Source of the DNA: a virus
Virus record (IMG/VR): IMGVR_UViG_3300006484_000076
Location: 1 to 20,318 of that record
DNA: 20,318 nucleotides
Strand: one strand, 5' to 3'
Both the position numbers and the translations under genes were made by a program. This document shows positions 5,892-11,453 of the stretch, piece by piece. The notes under the pieces are model-generated. The model worked only from the letters and a program-made list of their open reading frames with translations. It did no database searches and was not told where the DNA came from. Every line of letters starts with the position of its first letter. The stretch's first letter is position 1.

Positions 5892-6539
5892 ATGCAACAC
5901 ATAATAAGCGGCGTGAAAGCGCTATACCCAAGACTAAATGCTACTTACAGGTTTGATCAGGAAGAATATAAGAGCCAAAAATGCTCGCCTGATGCCGAGG
6001 GTGCAGCCTACGAAATGTCATTTAATTTGACAGGTGAGCAATGTAAGGAGCTGAACGCCATTTGTATGCAGGCATATAAAAATGCGGCGGCAATGGATGC
6101 TAACAGCAAACGCAAGTGGCCTGAACAGCCACTAAGCTTGCCTTACAAGCGAGATGACGCGAAGCAAGGTGATTGGATTGGAAAGGCTAAGTTAAAAGGC
6201 GCATATTCAGGCGAAGTTACGAATCCGCCACGCCAAGTAGATGCATCACGAAAGAAGCTGCCAGAAGGCTTTGAGCTTACTACTGGTTCTACTGTGAATA
6301 TCGCATGCACTGTAGTGCCATATAATACGGGAACGCTCAATGGAGTCTCATTAAGATTACGTGCAGTGCAGGTGTTAGAGTTAGCTGAAAAACAAGAGGC
6401 AGATGACCCGTTCACTGAAGTGTCTGGCGGATACTCTGGCGGCGCTTCACCTGTTAATGGTGTTGAGCATGACCCATTTGGATTGCCACCAGCTACGCCA
6501 ACAGCGTCAAATGATCTGGAAGATGACATTCCATTTTAA
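5892..6539 (+). CDS. ssb: Single-stranded DNA-binding protein (phage OB-fold type)
   Basis: The 215-residue product has a beta-rich body (about residues 1-170) containing basic and aromatic residues and the segment K-A-K-L-K-G-A-Y-S-G. A Gly/Pro/Ser-rich linker follows (about 175-205), then the acidic tip D-L-E-D-D-I-P-F. That last motif is nearly identical to the C-terminal tip of bacterial SSB, which recruits replication and repair proteins. The body resembles phage DUF2815/gp2.5-like SSBs rather than E. coli SSB. It would coat ssDNA behind the RecE-like nuclease and ahead of the primase-helicase. AAAGGAG precedes the ATG at 5892. An annealing activity, as in T7 gp2.5, is possible but not shown by sequence alone. 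Confidence 0.8.
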   Translation: MQHIISGVKALYPRLNATYRFDQEEYKSQKCSPDAEGAAYEMSFNLTGEQCKELNAICMQAYKNAAAMDANSKRKWPEQPLSLPYKRDDAKQGDWIGKAKLKGAYSGEVTNPPRQVDASRKKLPEGFELTTGSTVNIACTVVPYNTGTLNGVSLRLRAVQVLELAEKQEADDPFTEVSGGYSGGASPVNGVEHDPFGLPPATPTASNDLEDDIPF

Positions 6540-6548
6540 ATAAACATG

Positions 6549-6584
6549 CCGTTAGACAGAACTTAATGAGGTTTTGTCTAACGG
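6549..6584 (+). other. Strong intergenic hairpin before the methyltransferase gene
   Basis: CCGTTAGACA (6549-6558) is perfectly complementary to TGTCTAACGG (6575-6584). The stem extends inward by GAAC (6559-6562) against GTTT (6571-6574) with one G-U pair, making 14 bp around an 8-base loop. The following bases (ACACTAAAAG) are not a U-tract. It lies between the SSB stop and the methyltransferase ribosome-binding site, so an mRNA processing site, weak attenuator or insertion scar are the options. Confidence 0.6.
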
Positions 6585-6613
6585 ACACTAAAAGACAATT
6601 GTGGAGGGAAAAT

Positions 6614-7129
6614 ATGTCATCATTAGATTTAGTAAGGCGTTTAGGTAGAAATGAAGAAAGCGATGAATGCTACACGCCCGCAAATCAAATTGCGCCATTA
6701 TTTAATTATTTAGACAAGACAAAAACTTATTATGAAGCCACAAGCGGAAAATCTAGTTTAATTTTAGATGCGTTTAATACTAGTGAATATAATATTATTG
6801 GAAGCAATGGTGTAGATTTCTTTAACACAACAAAAGATGATGTTTATGATGGTGTAATTACAAATCCACCATATAGCAAAAAAGATGACTTCATTGAGCA
6901 TTGCTATAGCTTACAAAAGCCTTTTGCTTTATTTTTACCTGTTGCTGCCTTTCAGGGTAAAAGAAGAGGTAATTTATTTATGAGGTATGGCATGTCAGCT
7001 TTAGTTTATAATAATAGAGTTGATTTTACTGGTAAAGGTCAGCCTCACTTTGGCAACGCATGGTTTATGTGGGGCTTCATGCCAGATAACACAATACATT
7101 GGGTGAATAATCCATCAATAAAAAATTGA
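6614..7129 (+). CDS. NPPY-type DNA adenine methyltransferase-like protein
   Basis: The 171-residue protein contains T-N-P-P-Y-S at residues 83-88, the catalytic motif IV of N6-adenine methyltransferases. The upstream stretch Y-Y-E-A-T-S-G-K-S-S (39-48) stands where the AdoMet motif I would be but is degenerate, and V-D-F-F / D-V-Y-D-G leads into NPPY as in the family. It is short for a full enzyme and has no obvious target-recognition domain, so either it is a minimal phage Dam-like enzyme or it has another substrate. GAGG precedes the ATG at 6614; an upstream in-frame ATG at 6566 lies in the hairpin loop and is unlikely. AT-rich codon use and a flanking hairpin are consistent with a cargo gene inserted in the replication operon. 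Confidence 0.7.
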   Translation: MSSLDLVRRLGRNEESDECYTPANQIAPLFNYLDKTKTYYEATSGKSSLILDAFNTSEYNIIGSNGVDFFNTTKDDVYDGVITNPPYSKKDDFIEHCYSLQKPFALFLPVAAFQGKRRGNLFMRYGMSALVYNNRVDFTGKGQPHFGNAWFMWGFMPDNTIHWVNNPSIKN

Positions 7130-7141
7130 GGAAGGAATAAA

Positions 7142-9022
7142 ATGCAAAATACGAAATTTCCAAATGCAAGCTGGGATAGATACTCAGATAAAATTATAAG
7201 CGCACTATCATTGAAAAAGACGGCTATAGGTGAATATCATGGTGCTTGCCCGGTATGTCAGGGTGAAGATAGGTTTTGGATAAAGGAAACTGCTGAAAGT
7301 GAAGTCATGGTTAGCTGTCGTAAATGCTCAGATTTTGCCGGCATAAAAGATGCGCTGCGAAGGCAGAGGTTATGGCCTGACGAGAATGAGAAGCCTTTGA
7401 CAAAAGAATACAACATAAGTTGGCCTGAACCAGAGGCAGAAGCCACGCATCCATACTTGGTTAAGAAAAAGATTGGGCTTGGCAATGCATCTATAAAGGG
7501 TGACATATTGGTTATCCCTGTCATTAATGCCAAAGGTAAGCGTGTAGGCACGCAGAACATTAATCCGACAGGCGCAAAGAAATTTTCCACTGGTATGCCT
7601 GTCGTTGGTAATTTTAGCGTGATTGGCGGCAAATTAGACGATCTTGTTTACATATGTGAAGGGTGGGCAACTGCAATGTCGTGCCATATGGCGACGGGTA
7701 GGCCAGCAGTATTTGCATTATCTGCGGGCAATATGACTGCTGTGATAGGTGAGCTGCTAGAGGCACGCCCTAATCTGCGCTTAATTGTTGCGGGTGATAA
7801 TGACGAGGCAGGCCTAAAGGCCATAGAAAAATGCGTGGCTGATCATGGCGTGCAATCAATTGTGCCTGAGATTGGCGGCTGGGACTTCTCTGATATATGG
7901 ATTAATCAGGGCAAAGAGGCGACTGCCAAGGCATTAGAAGTGAAAAGCTTGTTAGATCAGGTGTTCTTTCCGGGTGACGCAGTACCACAGCTAGACAGGA
8001 GTTATCTTGTTAAGGGTTGGTTTGGCGCTGGGCAGCTATCAATGGTATATGGGCCAAGCAACGTGGGTAAGTCATTCTTTGTGCAAGATGTGGCTTGGCA
8101 TGTATCTGCGGGGCAAGATTGGCATGGAAACAAGGTGAAGGGCGGTGTGGTGCTGTTTTTAGCTCTTGAGGGCGGTATGACAACACATAATAGGATTGTG
8201 GCCTTACGCCAGCAATATCCAGAGCATGAGGCTAAATTAGCTATGCGTGCATTGCCAGTAAATTTACTTGAGGAAAACGCTGACGTGCAGCTTATCATTG
8301 ATTTGTGCGAAGAGGTGAAGCGTGCGCACGGCGATATTGCAATGATTATCGTTGATACGCTGTCGAGATCAATGCCGGGCGGCGATGAGAACTCGCCTGC
8401 ATCTTCAACGGCTGTTATATCTGCGTGTGATAAGATACGCGGCGAGACAGGCGCTCATTTGTTGCTTGTGCATCACTCTGGCAAGAACTTAGACGCAAAG
8501 GCTCGCGGGCATAGCTCACTGAGAGCTGCTGTAGAGACTGAGATAGAGCTATCATATGACGAGGCGACAGGCTTGCGCACTGCGTTATCCACCAAGCAGA
8601 GAGATTTAGAGGGTGGTCGTAAGTTTCACTTTAAGTTGAATGTCATTGAGCTTGGGCATGACGCCGACGGCGATCCAGTGACAACGTGCGTGATTGTGCC
8701 TGCAAGCAGTGATGATGTTGAGAAGGCCAACAAGAAAGCTATTAAGGGCAAGAATCAGATATTATTTAAGACATGCTTCCAGCAGCTAAGAGGCGAGGGC
8801 ATAGGAATGTCAAACCCTGCTGGCGTGGGTTGGCCTGAACCCAGCACGTTCTGGGTGATTAAAGAGGAGGATATTAAGAAGCATTTCATGGGCAAAGTAT
8901 CTGGCGTCGCCAACCCATCACAAACCTACAAGCAGTCAATTGCAGGCCTCACGAGTGCGGGTCATATTGTGCAAAATGAGGGCTATATATGGTTTTGCGA
9001 TGATTTCGGGAAAGTGAGCTAA
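7142..9022 (+). CDS. Primase-helicase (zinc ribbon, TOPRIM, RecA-like ATPase)
   Basis: The 626-residue protein has three parts in order. A zinc ribbon carries C36/C39 and C59/C62 with G-E-D-R-F-W between. A TOPRIM primase core has C-E-G-W-A-T-A (E173) and A-G-D-N-D-E-A-G (D219, D221). A RecA-like ATPase (AAA_25-type) has Walker A G-P-S-N-V-G-K-S (304-311), Walker B M-I-I-V-D-T-L (D405) and V-H-H-S-G-K (443-448). It should prime and unwind DNA at the phage fork. AGGAAGG precedes the ATG at 7142. No DNA polymerase gene is in the window, so it would load either a polymerase encoded elsewhere or the host's. The C-terminal 130 residues look like an added accessory domain. The TACTAAT repeat cluster begins eight bases after its stop. 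Confidence 0.88.
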   Translation: MQNTKFPNASWDRYSDKIISALSLKKTAIGEYHGACPVCQGEDRFWIKETAESEVMVSCRKCSDFAGIKDALRRQRLWPDENEKPLTKEYNISWPEPEAEATHPYLVKKKIGLGNASIKGDILVIPVINAKGKRVGTQNINPTGAKKFSTGMPVVGNFSVIGGKLDDLVYICEGWATAMSCHMATGRPAVFALSAGNMTAVIGELLEARPNLRLIVAGDNDEAGLKAIEKCVADHGVQSIVPEIGGWDFSDIWINQGKEATAKALEVKSLLDQVFFPGDAVPQLDRSYLVKGWFGAGQLSMVYGPSNVGKSFFVQDVAWHVSAGQDWHGNKVKGGVVLFLALEGGMTTHNRIVALRQQYPEHEAKLAMRALPVNLLEENADVQLIIDLCEEVKRAHGDIAMIIVDTLSRSMPGGDENSPASSTAVISACDKIRGETGAHLLLVHHSGKNLDAKARGHSSLRAAVETEIELSYDEATGLRTALSTKQRDLEGGRKFHFKLNVIELGHDADGDPVTTCVIVPASSDDVEKANKKAIKGKNQILFKTCFQQLRGEGIGMSNPAGVGWPEPSTFWVIKEEDIKKHFMGKVSGVANPSQTYKQSIAGLTSAGHIVQNEGYIWFCDDFGKVS

Positions 9023-9029
9023 AATGCAA

Positions 9030-9163
9030 CCTACTAATCACCTACTAATTAGCATTAGTAACAACAATATCAATGACTTAGCCAACCAACTACTAATTGC
9101 AATTAGTATATCGTAACCAATCTACTACTAATACTATATACCTTTAGGTATAGTATATTAGTA
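9030..9163. repeat. TACTAAT/ATTAGTA dyad cluster (origin or operator candidate)
   Basis: The heptamer TACTAAT occurs four times (9032, 9043, 9091, 9126) and its complement ATTAGTA three times (9054, 9102, 9157). Two inverted pairs share the same layout, heptamer-N4-heptamer: TACTAATTAGCATTAGTA (9043-9060) and TACTAATTGCAATTAGTA (9091-9108, a perfect 18-bp palindrome). The third pair (9126-9132 with 9157-9163) flanks an inner stem TATACC/GGTATA (9137-9142, 9147-9152) with loop TTTA. Starts at 9032, 9043 and 9054 are 11 bp apart, as are 9091 and 9102. The region is AT-rich and follows the primase-helicase gene, so an iteron-type replication origin or a multi-site operator is likely. Confidence 0.7.
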
Positions 9164-9211
9164 TGTAGTTAAGCGAATAGTATGAGATAGGTAAAATCGG
9201 GGTTAAAAATT

Positions 9212-9577
9212 ATGGAGCAAGAGATGAAGAAAAAGATAAACATTAGAACGGCTGGCGGCAAGACCGAGGCAAGCGAGGGCGAAGTGGATCGAGCGATGGT
9301 TGGACGGGGTAAGTCGAGGTCTGAGGTATTGGACACGGCTGATCTTTTGATTAACGGGGATAGGGCGAGGCAGTATGGAAGTGCTGCGGAAAACTTCACG
9401 ACAATTGCTCGCATGTGGAGCGCGTATCTTGGCAGGGATGTAGCTGCATCTGACGTGGCGAACATGATGGCGTTGCTGAAGATTGCGAGGCTGCGCAATG
9501 GTGTGCATGAGGATAGCAGCATTGATGGGTGCGGCTATCTTGCGCTGGCTCACGAGTTAGCAAATGAGGTTGGATAG
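9212..9577 (+). CDS. DUF6378-like phage protein
   Basis: The 121-residue protein contains a pattern I recognise from the DUF6378 phage family: D-T-A-D-L-L-I-N-G-D-R-A, Q-Y-G-S-A-A-E-N-F, then a helix with M-W-S-A-Y-L-G and M-M-A-L-L-K-I-A-R-L-R-N-G, ending near D-G-C-G-Y-L-A-L-A-H-E-L. The fold looks all-helical. Biochemical function is unknown to me. The ATG at 9212 has GGGG nine bases upstream; an in-frame ATG at 9224 has GGAG six bases upstream and may be the true start, removing four residues. The N-terminal 40 residues are charged and probably disordered. It lies directly after the dyad cluster and would be controlled by it if the cluster is an operator. Confidence 0.75.
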   Translation: MEQEMKKKINIRTAGGKTEASEGEVDRAMVGRGKSRSEVLDTADLLINGDRARQYGSAAENFTTIARMWSAYLGRDVAASDVANMMALLKIARLRNGVHEDSSIDGCGYLALAHELANEVG

Positions 9578-9589
9578 GCTTGAACAACA

Positions 9590-9707
9590 GCCCTTCATGG
9601 GGCATAGTATAGTTAGCGGGTTCTCCTCCTCCCGACGCATTGTTTTGCATTTCAATGCGACGCCCGCTTAACTAGGGCGTGCGGTTGCCTTTCCTCACTG
9701 CACGCCC
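9590..9707. other. Hairpin-rich intergenic stretch (structured RNA candidate)
   Basis: The 150-base gap holds nested and serial stems. AGCGGG (9615-9620) pairs with CCCGCT (9663-9668) and encloses CGCATTG (9636-9642) pairing with CAATGCG (9653-9659). GGGCGTGC (9675-9682) then pairs perfectly with GCACGCCC (9700-9707) around 17 bases. A shorter GCCC/GGGC pair sits at 9590-9603. It is more GC-rich than its neighbours. No tRNA cloverleaf fits and no long U-tract follows. The last hairpin ends ten bases before the GGAG of the next gene, so a leader or small-RNA role is possible. Confidence 0.45.
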
Positions 9708-9727
9708 ACATAACACGGAGCAAGACA

Positions 9728-9931
9728 TTGTCTGAGTTTATCATCAACTTAACATTAGATTTACATTGTGCTGACAGTGATGATGCAGACCATGAGCTTA
9801 ACGAGCTGTGCGATTACATAACGGATCGACTTACCATTGTGCCAGCGCAGACTGTACTACAATCATTGGCAGAGGCGCTCATAGAGCTGCATGAGCAAGT
9901 GCTAGAGGAAGCAGAGCAGACAGTGCATTGA
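9728..9931 (+). CDS. Small acidic protein, TTG start (67 residues)
   Basis: The frame starts with TTG at 9728, seven bases after a good GGAG at 9717-9720, and ends in TGA at 9929-9931. The 67-residue product is acidic, with a D/H-rich strand (H-C-A-D-S-D-D-A-D-H-E-L) and two helices (L-C-D-Y-I-T-D-R-L and L-A-E-A-L-I-E-L-H-E-Q-V-L-E-E-A). No family is recognised. It sits alone between the hairpin-rich stretch and the long non-coding region. The good ribosome-binding site and strongly helical composition support it as a real gene, although TTG starts are uncommon in this window. Confidence 0.55.
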   Translation: MSEFIINLTLDLHCADSDDADHELNELCDYITDRLTIVPAQTVLQSLAEALIELHEQVLEEAEQTVH

Positions 9932-10220
9932 CTTACTGGTGGCATAACAGCGTTGGTATTGCTTATAGATTGCGTGCGATACAACACATTGGCACGCCGT
10001 TGCAGGGGCGCGTCCGCGTAAACAAAAGCAAATCTTTAGTCAATACTTTCGGATAAACTGAAAGTTAACATAATATACATTATCGGACATACATAGGTAA
10101 ATCCACAGTATATCTAATGATTACAATGGGTTAGCCTAATATCAGTCAATATACGGCCAATGTGAGCTATGCGTTGTTCCATTTAGGCGAAACTACACAT
10201 CTGGCGAAGCGAGGAAGCCC

Positions 10221-10245
10221 CCCCCGTCAACGGATTCTACGGGGG
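10221..10245. terminator. GC-rich hairpin in the gene-free region (terminator or packaging element)
   Basis: CCCCCGT (10221-10227) pairs perfectly with ACGGGGG (10239-10245) around an 11-base loop. TAGTGTGTGT follows instead of a U-tract, so if it is a terminator it is not a typical Rho-independent one. It could equally be a terminase recognition element. Confidence 0.4.
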
Positions 10246-10247
10246 TA

Positions 10248-10273
10248 GTGTGTGTGTATAATCTCACGCACAC
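10248..10273. other. GT/AC hairpin enclosing a TATAAT box
   Basis: GTGTGTGTG (10248-10256) pairs with CACGCACAC (10265-10273), nine base pairs including one G-T, with the loop beginning TATAAT (10257-10262). The box has no convincing -35 at the right distance. Two bases separate it from the preceding C/G hairpin. Confidence 0.4.
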
Positions 10274-10313
10274 AATTGCCTATATTGCTTATCAAAAAAA
10301 AATAATTTAAAGT

Positions 10314-10352
10314 GTAATGGTGCATTACTCAGACTGCAAAAAGTAATGCACC
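10314..10352. other. Mutually exclusive GTAATG/CATTAC stems before the HNH gene
   Basis: GGTGCATTAC (10319-10328) is perfectly complementary to GTAATGCACC (10343-10352). The left arm can instead pair with an upstream GTAATG (10314-10319 with CATTAC 10323-10328, 3-base loop). The two structures exclude each other, as in an attenuator or a protein-binding dyad. The element ends 32 bases before the HNH start codon. Confidence 0.45.
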
Positions 10353-10384
10353 TACACGGCAACAATTACGAAAGGATAGCCGCG

Positions 10385-10942
10385 ATGAAAAAAGAATTAC
10401 CAACTGTAGAGTATTTACGCAAGACAATACGTTATGATGCAAAGACGGGCAAAATGTATTGGCTTAAGAGAACCAATGAGCATTACCCGCCTAAAACAGC
10501 AAACATTGAAAGATCAATTGAATATTGGAATAATAACTATGCTGGCAAAGAAACTGCAACCTACAAGGACGGCAGAGGTTATTTTAAATGCAGGGTCAAC
10601 AAGATAGCTTACGGCGCTCACAGAGTTGCTTGGGCATTATACCACGGCAAATGGCCTGATAAGCAAATTGATCATATTAATGGGAATCCATTGGATAACC
10701 GCATAAAAAATATGAGAGTTGTTAGTGTGTCTGAAAATGGTAAAAATAAAAAACGCCCTAGCACTAATACTAGCGGAATTATTGGTGTATATTGGAATAA
10801 AGCATCATCAAAGTGGGTAGCACAAATAGGCGTTAATCGAAAAACAATTTTTCTTGGAAGTTATGACAATATTACAGACGCAGCAAACGCACGTCAAACT
10901 GCCGAAAAAAAATATAATTTTCACCCTAATCACGGGAGATAG
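10385..10942 (+). CDS. HNH endonuclease with AP2 DNA-binding domain
   Basis: The 185-residue protein has an N-terminal region of phage HNH type, the nuclease core A-H-R-V-A-W-A-L-Y-H-G (H79) to Q-I-D-H-I-N-G-N (D96, H97, N100) and N-R-I-K-N-M-R, then an AP2-like domain from about residue 129 (S-G-I-I-G-V-Y-W-N-K, W-V-A-Q-I, F-L-G-S-Y-D). HNH-AP2 proteins are typically free-standing homing endonucleases; an HNH protein next to terminase can also take part in cos cleavage, as in HK97-type phages. AAAGGA precedes the ATG at 10385, which I prefer to 10346, where the frame starts inside a hairpin. It ends 10 bases before the terminase small subunit. Confidence 0.85.
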   Translation: MKKELPTVEYLRKTIRYDAKTGKMYWLKRTNEHYPPKTANIERSIEYWNNNYAGKETATYKDGRGYFKCRVNKIAYGAHRVAWALYHGKWPDKQIDHINGNPLDNRIKNMRVVSVSENGKNKKRPSTNTSGIIGVYWNKASSKWVAQIGVNRKTIFLGSYDNITDAANARQTAEKKYNFHPNHGR

Positions 10943-10952
10943 GAGAACACCA

Positions 10953-11453
10953 ATGGCAGGCAAAGCGTTACGCAGAAGAATACTTGCTGATGTACTAAGC
11001 AAAGGCGGTGCTGAATACTTGTTTGAGCAGATCGCCTCTGGCAATACCCTCACAGCCCTTGCGAAAGAATATGATTGCTCCCGGCAGTATCTCAGCACAT
11101 CCCTCAAGACTATCCCTGAGTATGGCAACGCCCTATCCAAAGCCCGCCAAGAGGCAGCGGATGCACTCGTAGAGCAAGGTCTAACAATGGTAGATGACTT
11201 GGATGGCGGCTCGACTAGCAGTGAAATAGCCGCCACGCGAGAGAAGGTGCAGTGGCGTAAATTCATGGCAGGCTCGTATAACCAAGAGCGATACGGCAAT
11301 AGACCTCAGACAAACGTGACAATATCTGTGGGTGACATGCATTTAGACGCACTGCGCAAAGTCAATTCCGATTTGGCGGCAATAGACCGCGAGGATCGTG
11401 AGCGTGAGGCAAAGACGATTGACGCAGATTACGAGGATGTATCCGATGAGTGA
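10953..11453 (+). CDS. terS: Terminase small subunit
   Basis: The 166-residue protein has an N-terminal helix-turn-helix (G-N-T-L-T-A-L-A-K-E-Y-D-C-S-R-Q-Y-L, about residues 28-45), a central helical segment with A-L-S-K-A-R-Q-E-A-A-D-A-L and M-A-G-S-Y-N-Q-E-R-Y-G, and a very acidic C-terminus. That order matches phage small terminases that recognise packaging sites and recruit the large subunit. AGGAG lies seven bases before the ATG at 10953; the longer frame from 10854 overlaps the HNH gene and is rejected. It overlaps the large subunit by eight bases. The assignment rests on architecture and position, as small terminases diverge quickly. Confidence 0.82.
   Translation: MAGKALRRRILADVLSKGGAEYLFEQIASGNTLTALAKEYDCSRQYLSTSLKTIPEYGNALSKARQEAADALVEQGLTMVDDLDGGSTSSEIAATREKVQWRKFMAGSYNQERYGNRPQTNVTISVGDMHLDALRKVNSDLAAIDREDREREAKTIDADYEDVSDE

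Larger units (their letters stand above)
9932..10384. other. 453-base gene-free region with hairpins upstream of HNH/terminase genes
   Basis: No open frame longer than about 22 codons with a ribosome-binding site was found. It holds a GC-rich patch (GGGGCGCGTCCGCG near 10006), a small stem ACTTTC/GAAAGT (10045-10065), a C8 run (10218-10225), an A9 run (10294-10302) and three hairpins listed separately. Position directly before the HNH and terminase genes fits a packaging (cos or pac) site; an origin is the other choice. Confidence 0.5.

Noticed and set aside
9024-9116. 30-residue frame (M-Q-P-T-N-H-L-L-I) across the TACTAAT cluster
   Set aside because: Weak ribosome-binding site, and repeats occur in different reading phases and beyond the stop, so the DNA repeat rather than a peptide explains the pattern. 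It could still be translated, so it is only set aside.
9578-9727. tRNA gene in the hairpin-rich gap
   Set aside because: No seven-base acceptor stem with matching D, anticodon and T arms; loop sizes of 10 and 17 do not fit.
10140-10205. 22-codon minus-strand frame starting M-E-Q-R-I-A-H in the gene-free region
   Set aside because: Too short, with no ribosome-binding site and no coupling to other genes.
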